A DNA stretch of 47,126 nucleotides from GCA-2708415 sp964351905. GTDB lineage: Bacteria; Pseudomonadota; Alphaproteobacteria; Micavibrionales; Micavibrionaceae. The stretch spans positions 1-47,126 of the forward strand of contig CAYGPG010000015.1 in NCBI GenBank assembly GCA_964351905.1, given 5' to 3'. Within the stretch, counting starts at the first letter, position 1, and each line of letters opens with the position of its first letter. A program made the translations under genes and the position numbers. Below the pieces are notes generated by a model. The model had not been told where the DNA came from. It did no database searches and saw only the letters and a list, made by a program, of their open reading frames with translations. This document shows, piece by piece, positions 23,045-32,254 of the stretch.

Positions 23045-24385
23045 ATGAAGATATTTTTTCCTAAAATTCCTTTTTTGAAAAAGATGTTACCGCGATCATT
23101 GTTTGCGCGATCTTTATTGATATTGACAGTGCCGATTATTCTGACATTGAGCATTAGTACGTATGTGTTTTTTGAACGTCACTGGGAGCGTATGGCGGGA
23201 CGTTTGGCATCCGCGGTGGCAGGAGAAGCAGCTTTTCTTATTGAACAAATTCAGGAGAATGAAGGGCGCAATATTGAGAGTTTAGAAGAACTGAGCCGTC
23301 AACATTTAAAGTTTAATTTAAAATATGTCGAAGCCGGTAAAATACGCCCTGATTTTGTTGAATATGAAGGGCGAAGCGATGTTATAAGGCGTCTTTTAAA
23401 AACAGAGTTAGATGTTTATTTAAAATACCCATATCGTATCATTGTTGATGTGGAAGAGAATTGGATTCAAATTCAAGCGCAAGTGAATGACAATGCCATT
23501 ATTTTTACATTGCCAGAAAGCCGATTATTTTCATCTTCTGGTTATGTTTTTTTAATATGGATGGTGGGTATATCTTCCGTTTTAATGGTTGTTGCCATCT
23601 TATTTATGCGTAATCAAATACGTCCTATTAAACGATTGGCAATTGCTGCAGAGCGTTTTGGCCGTGGCCGTGATGTGCCATTTTTTAAAGTGGAGGGCGC
23701 ACGTGAAGTAAGGCAAGCAGCGCGCGCCTTTTTGGGGATGAGGGAGCGTATTAACAAGCAAATTCAACAGCATACAGCAATGTTAGCAGGTGTTTCACAT
23801 GATTTGCGGACACCTTTAACGCGTATGAAATTGCAGGTTGAAATGATGAAAGGTAATCCTGATGCGGATGCCTTAAAAGAGGATATTCAAGATATGCAAC
23901 GCATGATTGATGCTTACCTTCAATTTGCAAAGGGTGAGGGGAGTGAAGAGATGGAACGTGTTGATCTTCGTGGCATGCTACAACGTCTCTCCCAAAACTA
24001 TGCGCGTCAAAATTTTGATGTAAAAATATCTTCTGAGGGGCAGAATTTTACAACTTTTGTAAAGCCTGTGGCATTTGAAAGATGTCTTTCTAACCTTCTA
24101 ACGAATGCGCAAAAATACGCCCAAAATGCCTGGTGTTTGATTACAGAAGATGGAGAAAATATCCAGATCATTATTGATGATGATGGTAAAGGTATAGCAG
24201 AAGAAAATCACGAAGATGTTTTTAAACCTTTTTTTCGTGAAGATAAATCCAGGAACGTCAAAAGCGGTAGTGTTGGCTTAGGATTGCCTATCGCACAGGA
24301 TATTATTTTGGCGCATGGTGGTGATATAAAGCTGGATAAAAGCCCGCAAGGCGGATTGCGCGTCATCCTTACATTGGCGATTTAA
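23045..24385 (+). CDS. envZ: EnvZ-like sensor histidine kinase
   Basis: Inner-membrane kinase pairing with the OmpR-type regulator just upstream. It has 446 residues. TM1 is at about 21-43, a periplasmic domain at about 44-165, TM2 at about 166-188, then a HAMP linker. The dimerisation helix is AGVSHDLRTPLTRMKLQVEMM with phosphoacceptor H252; the HDLRTPLTR motif is the EnvZ signature. ATPase boxes are CLSNLLTNAQKYA (N), IIIDDDGKGIAEEN (G1) and GSVGLGLPIAQ (G2). The last four bases overlap the convergent csaA end. Confidence 0.92.
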   Translation: MKIFFPKIPFLKKMLPRSLFARSLLILTVPIILTLSISTYVFFERHWERMAGRLASAVAGEAAFLIEQIQENEGRNIESLEELSRQHLKFNLKYVEAGKIRPDFVEYEGRSDVIRRLLKTELDVYLKYPYRIIVDVEENWIQIQAQVNDNAIIFTLPESRLFSSSGYVFLIWMVGISSVLMVVAILFMRNQIRPIKRLAIAAERFGRGRDVPFFKVEGAREVRQAARAFLGMRERINKQIQQHTAMLAGVSHDLRTPLTRMKLQVEMMKGNPDADALKEDIQDMQRMIDAYLQFAKGEGSEEMERVDLRGMLQRLSQNYARQNFDVKISSEGQNFTTFVKPVAFERCLSNLLTNAQKYAQNAWCLITEDGENIQIIIDDDGKGIAEENHEDVFKPFFREDKSRNVKSGSVGLGLPIAQDIILAHGGDIKLDKSPQGGLRVILTLAI

Positions 24386-24717
24386 TGTAATCTTCCGCCT
24401 AAGGGGACATCTTTATCTGGGCTTACGAGCACAACATGATTGTTTTCATCCATATAGCCTAACGTCAGGACTTCGGACATAAAGGGGCCAATTTGTTTAG
24501 GGGAGAAGTTCACAACAGCGCTGATTAATTTGCCGACAAGATCCTCCGGTTTATAGTTTTGCGTAATTTGAGCAGAAGTCTTCTTAATGCCAATGTCATC
24601 GCCAAAATCAATTTTAAGCTTATAGGCAGGGTTTTTAGCCTCTGGAAACTCAGAAACCTCAAGGATTTTACCAACGCGAATATCAACTTTTAAAAAATCA
24701 TTGTAACTAATTGTCAT
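24382..24717 (-). CDS. csaA: CsaA-type tRNA-binding protein
   Basis: It has 111 residues and is a stand-alone tRNA-binding OB-fold of the CsaA/Trbp111 family, proposed to act as a structure-specific tRNA binder or chaperone. Family features are the start MTISYNDFLKVDIRVGKILEVSEFPEAKNPAYKLKIDFG and TSAQITQNYKPEDLVGK. VVNFSPKQIGPFMSEVLTLG and SPDKDVPLGGRLH close the domain. AAAAAGG lies about seven bases before the ATG. It is divergent from the PAS histidine kinase and convergent with envZ. Confidence 0.95.
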   Translation of the reverse strand: MTISYNDFLKVDIRVGKILEVSEFPEAKNPAYKLKIDFGDDIGIKKTSAQITQNYKPEDLVGKLISAVVNFSPKQIGPFMSEVLTLGYMDENNHVVLVSPDKDVPLGGRLH

Positions 24718-24854
24718 TTTTTAACCTTTTTGCAAAATATGGAAATAAATAACTGAATTTATTAAGTTATATTAGTATTCTATTAACTCTATTGCGGCAT
24801 GATGCAAGAAGGAAAATCAATTCCTGTTCTTGTTATGACCATAAACTAAATATT

Positions 24855-27455
24855 ATGAATGCAATTGGAAATGATAATTATAGACCTGGCTTGAAGCCGC
24901 CGGAGCCAATAAAGCGCCGTAGAGGCGGTTGGTTGTCGAGCAATATGGCACAACTCATGGTTTTTTTAAATGGTTTGATTTTGACCATTACGGCCTTTGC
25001 CACTTTGAGTGTTTTTATTGATGAAATTGTCAAAGAGGGGTTGATTAAGGTTACTGAAGACGTTGAGCAGTATATTTCAACGGGATATACAGAGGCAGAA
25101 CGCAGTGTAAATGCTTTATCAACAATAATTTCCTTATCTGGTAAGGCGGATATTCCAAAAATAAAAGCCTACATGGATAATAAAAGTTCTGGTTCAAGTT
25201 ACTTGGACCAGGTTTACTTGGTGAGTACCGATCTGAATGACTCTTTTCCAGTTCAGAGTGTTTACGGATCTTCTAAATTTCTTGATTCATTTAATAATAA
25301 TCTAGCCTTTAGAGATTATATTCGTGCCCAAAAAACTTTTGCGACGAACGATATGTCTGTCATTATCTCGTTGCCGAATGCTGAGCCGTCTGTTCTTGAG
25401 GAAGATTCAAGGGTGATAGATTCTAAAATTGCGATGGTTAAAAGGTTGAATTTAAGTGGCCAAAGCTATTTTTTAGTGGGTATCGCAAGTTTTGACCAGT
25501 TTCTTGATTTGGAATGGTTTGTAAGCCGAGAGGTTGTTCGTGAAATTCAAATTATCGAAAAAGAAACAGATACACCTGTTTATACCTATATTGCTTCCCC
25601 CAATTCAAATAAAAATCAAAATAGATATACCAGCCTTATTCCTGCAGAAATGGCAGAGGGAAAGTTCAATATTAGGTTTGACCTTAATATTCACGCAAGG
25701 GAAGCGTTCTTGCAAAAAATACCATTATTAATGCTGTTGTTTGGAATTACATTAACACTAATTGGAACGTTATATGTTCGAAATAACCAAAGTCAGTCAA
25801 AAAAACTTGCGGAGATGAATAAAGAACTTGCCCATAAAAACTTTGAACTTAATCAAGAGGTGAGTGAACGTGAAAGATTGAATAATGTTATACAAAAATC
25901 TGCCCGTGAAAATCGCGCCATTGTAAACTCGGTAAGTGATATTATTTTTGAGCTTTCAAAAGATGGGAAAATTCTCTTTTTAAATGATTCATGGAATAAA
26001 GTGACGGGGTTTGAAAAAGAACGTTCAATTGGACGCAACTTTTTTGATCTTATTTATGCTTCTGATCAACAAGAGCAACGTGAAAGTTTTGATAATATTC
26101 TTGCCGCTACCGCAAAAAGAAAAACTTATCGTGCCTTTACAAGGCTGCGTAGTGTAGATGGATCTTTTCGTGCGATTGAATTAACAATGTCTGTCATGCG
26201 ACATGATGATGATAAAGACTTACGTGTTGTGGGTACGATTACAGATGTTGAAGAAAGGCGCCGTGCAGAACGTGCCTTAAGCGAAGCGGAAAAGAAATAT
26301 AGAACAATTGTTGAAAACGCTGCGGGCGGTATTTATCAAGTGACACCAGACGGTCAATTTTTAAGCGCAAACCCAGCTATGGCAAAAATATTAGGGTACA
26401 GCACGCCGGAAGAAGTTTTAAGAGACGTCGACATTGAACAAAGTAAAATTTATATCGATAACAGCACGAGAAATAGATTTTTAAATAGTGTGGCTGGTTT
26501 AGATATAACGAAAAATATTGAATCACAAATACGACGCAAAAACGGAGATATCATTTGGGTGAGTGAAAATGTGCGTGCGGTTCGTGATGATGAGGGCACA
26601 TTATTGTTCTATGAAGGTAGTATGGAGAATGTGGATCAACGTAAAAAAGCAGAATTGGCTTTAACCAATGCTAAGTCACAATCAGATTTAGCCAACCGCG
26701 CAAAATCAGAATTTTTGGCTAATATGAGTCATGAGCTCAGAACGCCGCTTAATGCTGTTATCGGTTTTTCTGAAATCATTAAAAATGAAGCTTTTGGCCC
26801 ACTACCAAATAAAGAATACAAAGAATACGCTGATGATATTCATGAAAGCGGCAATAAATTATTACGTGTGATTAATGAGATTTTGGATGTGTCACGTATT
26901 GAAGCAGGCGAGAGAACGCTGAGTGAAACCGTCATTAAAATCAGTGAGACTGTTGGTGTATGTCTTGAGTTAACAAAAGGAAAATTTTCTGCGAAGAATA
27001 TGCGTATCGAAAATAAAATAACAGATTCTGCTCTTGGTATTGTTGGAGAAGAGCAGGCCTTGAAACAGATGTTATTGAACCTCATGTCTAATGCAGTGAA
27101 ATTTAGCCCAGATAACAGTTTTATTATGTTAGATGCGGAAATTGATAGTAAAGATCGCCTGAGAATATCCATTACAGATACAGGGATGGGGATGAATGAC
27201 GAAGAGTTGGAAAAAGCGTTATCGCCATTTGGTCAGTTGGATACAGATATGAACAGGACTAAATCTGGAACAGGGTTGGGGCTGACGCTTGTTAAATCAT
27301 TGATTGAGCTTCATGGTGGTGCGTTAGAGATTCTATCTCAAAAGGGAATTGGGACGACAGCGACATTAATTTTCCCATCTAAACGCGTTACCAATAGAGG
27401 AAATGCAACACATAGAAAGCAAGGGGAAGCTCTTGTGGAAACTAAAGAGAGTTAA
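24855..27455 (+). CDS. PAS-domain sensor histidine kinase, PleC/DivJ-like
   Basis: Orphan hybrid-free kinase, 866 residues from the ATG at 24855; the frame is open upstream to a TTG at 24792. TM1 is at about 32-55, an extracytoplasmic sensor region at about 56-287, TM2 at about 288-308, and a coiled coil at about 315-348. PAS1 (about 350-468) includes SDIIFELSKDGKILFLNDSW. PAS2 (about 480-596) includes GGIYQVTPDGQFLSANPAM. HisKA starts at about 616 with FLANMSHELRTPLNAVIGFS (phosphoacceptor H626), and the HATPase ends with GTGLGLTLVKSLIELHGG. The HisKA stretch (FSEIIKNEAFGPL, ILDVSRIEAG) closely resembles Caulobacter PleC/DivJ. No regulator gene is adjacent, and the last 14 bases overlap recX. 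Confidence 0.9.
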   Translation: MNAIGNDNYRPGLKPPEPIKRRRGGWLSSNMAQLMVFLNGLILTITAFATLSVFIDEIVKEGLIKVTEDVEQYISTGYTEAERSVNALSTIISLSGKADIPKIKAYMDNKSSGSSYLDQVYLVSTDLNDSFPVQSVYGSSKFLDSFNNNLAFRDYIRAQKTFATNDMSVIISLPNAEPSVLEEDSRVIDSKIAMVKRLNLSGQSYFLVGIASFDQFLDLEWFVSREVVREIQIIEKETDTPVYTYIASPNSNKNQNRYTSLIPAEMAEGKFNIRFDLNIHAREAFLQKIPLLMLLFGITLTLIGTLYVRNNQSQSKKLAEMNKELAHKNFELNQEVSERERLNNVIQKSARENRAIVNSVSDIIFELSKDGKILFLNDSWNKVTGFEKERSIGRNFFDLIYASDQQEQRESFDNILAATAKRKTYRAFTRLRSVDGSFRAIELTMSVMRHDDDKDLRVVGTITDVEERRRAERALSEAEKKYRTIVENAAGGIYQVTPDGQFLSANPAMAKILGYSTPEEVLRDVDIEQSKIYIDNSTRNRFLNSVAGLDITKNIESQIRRKNGDIIWVSENVRAVRDDEGTLLFYEGSMENVDQRKKAELALTNAKSQSDLANRAKSEFLANMSHELRTPLNAVIGFSEIIKNEAFGPLPNKEYKEYADDIHESGNKLLRVINEILDVSRIEAGERTLSETVIKISETVGVCLELTKGKFSAKNMRIENKITDSALGIVGEEQALKQMLLNLMSNAVKFSPDNSFIMLDAEIDSKDRLRISITDTGMGMNDEELEKALSPFGQLDTDMNRTKSGTGLGLTLVKSLIELHGGALEILSQKGIGTTATLIFPSKRVTNRGNATHRKQGEALVETKES

Positions 27456-28083
27456 GCTTCTCTTCTAACTCCTCGTCAGATATCTCTATCGTTTTTTTTG
27501 CAATATCATAGCTGTAGCCTGCACGTGCCATAGTAGCCAAAGCCTTTTCAGGCGTTTTTCTATTATCTTTGTCAAAAGGGCCTAACCTTTTTTTACGTGC
27601 AAAAATGAGGGCAGCATAAATATCACCATTTTGATCTGTTTGAAATTCATCTTGGTCATATTGTGAAAGTTCGTTCATGACCTCGTCTTGATTATAGCCT
27701 TTTTGTTGAAGCTTCATTTTAATTTGCATCGAAGATAAGCCGCGACGGCGAAGGGATGTTACCATGCCCTTTAAATAAGCGGCATCATCAAGCAGAGCTA
27801 ATTCCTGAAACTTCTCTGTCAGTTTATCCAACCAAACGAGGCATTGCTCACGGTCTTGCTCAACATGATGGCGGCAAGACTTGTCAATTTTGCGAGTCAT
27901 AACTGTTTTAAAATGATGTGAGCTGGTGGGAAAGCGTTGTAGGTAGGCTAAGCCAGAATTATAAAGGTATTTTTCAGATATTTTCTTGGGGGGCTTAAAT
28001 TCACGCTTTTTCTGATCTTTATTGAAGCGTTTTTTGTCCTTGTATTTGGGAGCATCTTCTTTATCTTCGTAAGCCGTAATCAT
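27442..28083 (-). CDS. recX: Regulatory protein RecX
   Basis: Inhibitor or modulator of RecA filaments. It has 213 residues from the ATG at 28083; the frame is open to 28110, but that start would overlap the divergent permease gene. A very basic N-terminal region (KKRFNKDQKKREFKPPKK, residues 15-35) precedes three-helix repeats: YNSGLAYLQRFPTSSHHFKTVM, SLRRRGLSSMQIKMKLQQKGYNQDEVMNEL, and a C-terminal repeat with EKALATMARAGYSYDIAKKTIE. This is the alphaproteobacterial RecX layout. It is convergent with the kinase gene, with a 14-base overlap. Confidence 0.88.
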   Translation of the reverse strand: MITAYEDKEDAPKYKDKKRFNKDQKKREFKPPKKISEKYLYNSGLAYLQRFPTSSHHFKTVMTRKIDKSCRHHVEQDREQCLVWLDKLTEKFQELALLDDAAYLKGMVTSLRRRGLSSMQIKMKLQQKGYNQDEVMNELSQYDQDEFQTDQNGDIYAALIFARKKRLGPFDKDNRKTPEKALATMARAGYSYDIAKKTIEISDEELEEKLNSL

Positions 28084-28097
28084 TAGGAATTTATAGC

Positions 28098-28913
28098 ATG
28101 AATAGCGCAAAACTACAGGAACAAAAGCTGCAACCTCGTAAAATTATCGGGATGAACGTTGTTGGGCTACAAACTTTGATTAAAAAAGAGGTGGGGCGTT
28201 TCATTAATGTCTACACGCAAACGATCATTGCGCCTGTTGTGACCACATTGTTGTTTTATGCGGTTTTTGCGCTCGCCTTTGGTGGTGTTGCACGCACAAT
28301 TGGCGATATTCCTTATCTTGTCTTTCTTGCGCCTGGTTTAGTGATGATGACCATGGTGCAAAATGCCTTTGCCAATACGTCTTCTTCCATGGTGATCGCA
28401 AAAGTGCAGGGGAATATTGTCGATATTTTAATGCCGCCTTTATCGCCGACCGAGCTTTATGCTGGTTTTGTTATTGGAGGCATTTGTCGTGGTTTATTTG
28501 TCGGTGCAGTTGTTATTATTGTTGTTTCGGCCTTTGTTGGGTTAAGCATACATTCGATCCCGCACATCATTGCCTTTGCGATTTTGGGAAATATGATGCT
28601 GGCTTCTATTGGTTTGGCCGCGGGCGTTTGGTCACAAAAATTTGATCATATTGCTGCGGTAACGAATTTCTTAGTCACGCCGCTGACTTTCTTATCAGGA
28701 ACATTCTATTCAATCAATCAACTGCCCGAAATTTGGCATGATTTAGCGCTTTATAATCCATTTTTCTATATGATTGACGGTTTCCGCTATGGTTTTATTG
28801 GACATGCTGATGGCAATGTTTGGATTGGATTGGTCACTCTTGTTATTGCAAACATTTTGCTATCTGCCCTGACGTTATGGATGCTACGAACAGGATACAA
28901 GATCAAAACTTAA
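28098..28913 (+). CDS. ABC-2 type transporter permease
   Basis: Integral membrane half of an ABC exporter, YadH/NodJ type. It has 271 residues and six hydrophobic helices. The N-terminal amphipathic GLQTLIKKEVGRFINVYTQTIIAPVVTTLLFYAVF and the APGLVMMTMVQNAFANTSSSMVIAKVQGNIVDILMPPLSP stretch are the ABC-2 signature. FLSGTFYSINQLPEIWHDLALYNPFFYMIDGFRYGFIG is also typical. The ATPase gene that usually precedes it is not in this window. An alternative start is the ATG at 28152. It lies 14 bases from the divergent recX start, so promoters must overlap coding DNA. Confidence 0.9.
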   Translation: MNSAKLQEQKLQPRKIIGMNVVGLQTLIKKEVGRFINVYTQTIIAPVVTTLLFYAVFALAFGGVARTIGDIPYLVFLAPGLVMMTMVQNAFANTSSSMVIAKVQGNIVDILMPPLSPTELYAGFVIGGICRGLFVGAVVIIVVSAFVGLSIHSIPHIIAFAILGNMMLASIGLAAGVWSQKFDHIAAVTNFLVTPLTFLSGTFYSINQLPEIWHDLALYNPFFYMIDGFRYGFIGHADGNVWIGLVTLVIANILLSALTLWMLRTGYKIKT

Positions 28914-29007
28914 AGACTTTCATAGTTTCACAATGGAGCTTCGTTACGTCGTCATTTATGTACTTTCATACATTTCATTCCTCGTGCCTAGCCATCGTAA
29001 AACTCTG

Positions 29008-29044
29008 TTTGTCTTAAAAGATATTATGCTACAATTAAATAATG
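29008..29044 (+). promoter_or_regulatory. Extended -10 promoter directly before hslO
   Basis: TG-c-TACAAT (29027-29035) is an extended -10 element. Transcription would be expected to begin about seven bases downstream, at 29042, which is the A of the hslO ATG. TTTGTC (29008-29013) is a possible -35 with 16-base spacing. No Shine-Dalgarno is present, so a leaderless message fits. Confidence 0.5.
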
Positions 29045-30037
29045 AATGACCTATCTTCCTTAGACGATTTTTCTGGCAATGTTATACGACCATTCCAGCT
29101 TGAGAGTTCAAGTTTGCGCGGACGTATTGTGCGTTTTAATGATGTTCTTAATGACATTATAAAACCACATAATTACCCCGATATCGTAAACCAGATATTG
29201 GCAGAGACGATTACGCTTTGTGCGTTATTATCTTCTATGTTGAAATATGATGGGATCTTTACGCTTCAGACACAAGGCGATGGGCCGATCTCTATGCTGG
29301 TGGCAGACATGACAAGCGAGGGGGATATCCGCGGTTGTGCAACTTTTGATGAAAAGCGTTTGGAGAAGGTAACGCAGCAATTTTCTGCTTTTTCAGAAGA
29401 TGTCAGTGAAAGTGCGGATAATCAACTCGCGCAGCTTTTAGGTAAGGGGTATATCGCGTTTACTGTTGATCAAAAGGAAGCAAAAGATCGTTATCAGGGC
29501 ATTGTGGAACTTAAAGGTAAATCCTTAACCGAGTGCGTACAACATTATTTCACGCAGTCAGAGCAGATCAAAACTGGCATTAAAATGGCCGCTGATAAGC
29601 GGGATGGCAAATGGTTTTCTGGCGGTATTATGTTACAACATATGCCAGATGAAGGGGGCATAAAAGAAGAAGTGCCAACCAATGTGGTTGAAAACTTAGA
29701 TGAAGATGATTGGCGTCGTGCCATGTTCTTAATGGGGAGTTTAACGGAATCCGAATTGCTCCATGATAATTTAAATTCGCACGATATCCTTATTCGTCTT
29801 TTCCATGAAGAGGGGGTGCGTGTTTATGAACCCTTAGATTTACAACATAAATGTCGATGCTCAACGGAGCGTGTTGAGAACATGGTTACGATGATGAGTG
29901 ATGATGACCGAAAAGATATGGTTGTTGAAGGCAATATCAATTTAAAGTGTGAGTTTTGCAGTAAAGATTATAATCTTGATCCCAAGGATATTGAAGTTAA
30001 AGCAAAGATGATGAGAGAAAGTGATACAGCCAATTAA
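29042..30037 (+). CDS. hslO: Redox-regulated chaperone Hsp33
   Basis: Holdase activated by oxidation that protects proteins from peroxide and bleach stress in the cytoplasm. It has 331 residues. The N-terminal domain includes LAETITLCALLSSMLKYDGIFTLQTQGDGPISMLVADM. The middle carries LAQLLGKGYIAFTVDQ and YQGIVELKGKSLTECVQHYFTQSEQI. The C-terminal zinc switch has all four cysteines as HKCRCSTERVENM then KCEFCSKDYNL. It appears leaderless from an extended -10 promoter. The following lipoprotein gene overlaps its end by 17 bases. Confidence 0.95.
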   Translation: MNDLSSLDDFSGNVIRPFQLESSSLRGRIVRFNDVLNDIIKPHNYPDIVNQILAETITLCALLSSMLKYDGIFTLQTQGDGPISMLVADMTSEGDIRGCATFDEKRLEKVTQQFSAFSEDVSESADNQLAQLLGKGYIAFTVDQKEAKDRYQGIVELKGKSLTECVQHYFTQSEQIKTGIKMAADKRDGKWFSGGIMLQHMPDEGGIKEEVPTNVVENLDEDDWRRAMFLMGSLTESELLHDNLNSHDILIRLFHEEGVRVYEPLDLQHKCRCSTERVENMVTMMSDDDRKDMVVEGNINLKCEFCSKDYNLDPKDIEVKAKMMRESDTAN

Positions 30038-30602
30038 ATTTATCTTTTTAATCGCTCTTGTTTTTTTAACGGGGTGTTCTTCCAGCAGTCGCCCGATGGG
30101 TAAACCTTTGCCTCAGTTAGATTATTCACACCTACAGCCTTTTAGCCCTTATGGCGGTAATGTTGAGGTTCGTCAAAGCGCAAAGATAAGCCAAAGAACA
30201 CAAGAAGCGCTTTATAATTTTATTCTTAGCCCTAGTTTCCTCATAAAAAATTATGCATCACATCGATTTTCAACAAAAGAGCGCGCGCCGGATCGACCTT
30301 TTCGAACCGTTTTTGATATTCAAAAATTAACGTTGATAAAGAAAACAGAAGATGAAAATTTAATGGGCATTTTATCAGGGGCGGCGGCAGATTATTACAC
30401 GCTAGATTTACTTATTGCGCTATACCCCGTTGCACTAGATGGGCGTTTAACACAGCCCTATACAATAAAAATCAAACGAGAGTTATTGGTACAAGATCAA
30501 TTATCTTTGGCAGAAAAAGAGTTTAGGCAGTTTGAGTTTTTAGAAAAAATTATTGCTGATATTGATAAGACGGTTGTGAGCTTTATCCCGAATATGAGAT
30601 AG
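30021..30602 (+). CDS. Predicted lipoprotein of unknown function
   Basis: GTG start inside the last codons of hslO, with GAGAGAAA just upstream, so translation is coupled. It has 193 residues. The N-terminus MIQPIKFIFLIALVFLTGCSSSS is a lipoprotein signal with lipobox LTGC (Cys19). The mature part has a Pro-rich start, then a mixed alpha/beta region with the pattern RTVFDIQKLTLIKKTEDENLMGIL and KRELLVQDQLSLAEKEFRQFEFLEKIIADID. That pattern recalls ABC-type auxiliary lipoproteins, but I cannot assign it. The Ser after the lipobox Cys (not Asp) suggests outer-membrane sorting. It is convergent with trkH after one base. Confidence 0.82.
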   Translation: MIQPIKFIFLIALVFLTGCSSSSRPMGKPLPQLDYSHLQPFSPYGGNVEVRQSAKISQRTQEALYNFILSPSFLIKNYASHRFSTKERAPDRPFRTVFDIQKLTLIKKTEDENLMGILSGAAADYYTLDLLIALYPVALDGRLTQPYTIKIKRELLVQDQLSLAEKEFRQFEFLEKIIADIDKTVVSFIPNMR

Positions 30603-30603
30603 A

Positions 30604-32046
30604 TTATTTTTTCCAAAAAGCGGGAAGAATTAATACAAGCACGGTAAATAATTCTAAGCGTCCCAAAATCATACCCGCACACATCATCCATTTCGCCGTA
30701 TCAGGTAGGGGTTGAAATGTTCCATCAGGGCCAATTACGTCTCCTAAGCCCGGGCCAACATTCGAAATTGTTGTGACGGCGCCAGACATGGCCGTCATGA
30801 AATCTAACCCGACAAAAGAAAGACCAATGGCCAGAACGCTAAAACATAAGGCATAGATGAAGAAAAAGCTCATCACCGATGAGGCAACGCCGCTTGGGAT
30901 TGCTTGATGATTGTAACGCGCTGTAAAAACGCCATTGGGGTGAATAAGCTTTTTTAACTGTACTTTTGTGACCGCGTAGATGACTTGAAAACGGAAAACT
31001 TTAATACCGCATGTGGTAGAACCCGCACAGCCACCAATGACCATAAGGAAGAAGATTAATATAACGGCAAAACCGCCCCATGCAGCGTAATTTCCATTTG
31101 TATAGCCGGTGCCTGTTATAACGGAAACAACGTTAAAGCTTGCGCGGCGGATGGCTTCGATGAAAGGTTCGCTGTTTTGAAAAGTAAGGTAGAGAACCAT
31201 GATGGTAATCGCAAAAGCAACAATGCTGAGAAAGGTGCGCACTTGAGAATCATTAAACAACGCTTTCCAATTTCCTGCGAGAGCTTTAACGTAGAGAATA
31301 AAAGGTAATCCACCAAGGAGCATAAAAGTGATAGCAACAATTTCTGCCCAGGCCGCATCATAATGGCCAAAGGAGCTGTCGAAAGTTGAGAACCCTCCCG
31401 TTGCAATTGTCGTCATGGCGTGTGCCCATGCGTCGAATGAATCCATGCCTGCAAAGGTGTAACAGAACATGCAAATGACGGTTAGCCCTAGATAGATTGT
31501 CCCGATGGAGGCCGCCAATTGTGTCGCACGTGGCAGGGCTTTTTCATTTTCTGACGATTCTGTTTGAAAAAGTTGCATCCCCCCAACTTGAAGAAAAGGC
31601 AAAACAGAAAGTGCCATCACGATGATACCAATACCGCCTAGCCATTGAAGGATGGCGCGCCACAGTAAAATTCCAGGTGGGGCATTGTCTAACCCCGTGA
31701 TAACCGTTGCGCCCGTTGTTGTGATGCCTGATACAGCTTCAAATATGGCGTCGGTTAAGCTCATGCCAACGCCGCTCATGGCAAAGGGAATGGCGGCTGC
31801 AAGGGCAAGCGTGACCCAGCTTAATGTTGTGAGAAGAAAGGTTTGACGCACGGTTAAATGAAATTTCTTACCAGAGTTGGTTAGGATTAATGCGCCGCCA
31901 ATAAAGCCTGTAAAGGACATGCAAAAGAAAAAGACACGCCAATCTGTATTCTTGGCATAAAGGTCTGTCAAAATAGGAAAGATCATACTTGCCGCCAGCG
32001 TGCAGAGCAGTATTCCAGTAACATATAAAATTGGGCGCAAATCCAT
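30604..32046 (-). CDS. trkH: Trk potassium uptake protein TrkH
   Basis: Inner-membrane K+ translocating subunit. It has 480 residues with many hydrophobic helices. The four selectivity P-loops are visible in order: VSGITTTGATVITGL (about 85), TTIATGGFSTFDSSFGHY (about 212), VSVITGTGYTNGNYAAWG (about 304) and TTISNVGPGLGDVIG (about 435). SMISTIY-like and CGGSTTCGIKVFR segments link the repeats (here GGCAGSTTCGIKVFRFQV). trkA, the NAD-binding partner, is not in the window. A family A repeat lies upstream. Confidence 0.95.
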   Translation of the reverse strand: MDLRPILYVTGILLCTLAASMIFPILTDLYAKNTDWRVFFFCMSFTGFIGGALILTNSGKKFHLTVRQTFLLTTLSWVTLALAAAIPFAMSGVGMSLTDAIFEAVSGITTTGATVITGLDNAPPGILLWRAILQWLGGIGIIVMALSVLPFLQVGGMQLFQTESSENEKALPRATQLAASIGTIYLGLTVICMFCYTFAGMDSFDAWAHAMTTIATGGFSTFDSSFGHYDAAWAEIVAITFMLLGGLPFILYVKALAGNWKALFNDSQVRTFLSIVAFAITIMVLYLTFQNSEPFIEAIRRASFNVVSVITGTGYTNGNYAAWGGFAVILIFFLMVIGGCAGSTTCGIKVFRFQVIYAVTKVQLKKLIHPNGVFTARYNHQAIPSGVASSVMSFFFIYALCFSVLAIGLSFVGLDFMTAMSGAVTTISNVGPGLGDVIGPDGTFQPLPDTAKWMMCAGMILGRLELFTVLVLILPAFWKK

Positions 32047-32100
32047 TCTAATATTCTATGCGCTGATCTGTTTTCCTGCAACTGTTGAAACAGGCTTTTT

Positions 32101-32183
32101 GTCATTGCGAAGGAGCGGAGCGACTGCGGCAATCCAGAGTTTAAAGGTAATATTCTGGATTGCTTCGCTTCGCTCGCAATGAC
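32101..32183. repeat. Palindromic repeat family A, full copy 1
   Basis: The left arm is gtcattgcgaaggagcgg...gcaatccag and the right arm is ctggattgcttcgcttcgctcgcaatgac, giving an 83-bp imperfect hairpin. It lies between the trkH start and the end of the OmpA-family gene. The same family occurs at 35161, 44057 and 45575. Confidence 0.85.
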
Positions 32184-32199
32184 GGTTGTCTTGGCGCAA

Positions 32200-32230
32200 G
32201 AAAAAAGGCCGGAATAAATCCGACCTTTTT
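32200..32230 (-). terminator. Rho-independent terminator after the OmpA-family gene
   Basis: On the minus strand, aaggtcgg / ccggcctt (one G-U pair) around atttatt is followed by a T run. The plus-strand reading also ends in T residues, so it may work both ways, but only the OmpA-family gene runs into it. Confidence 0.7.
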
Positions 32231-32254
32231 AATTCTTATTATTATAAAAGCTTA

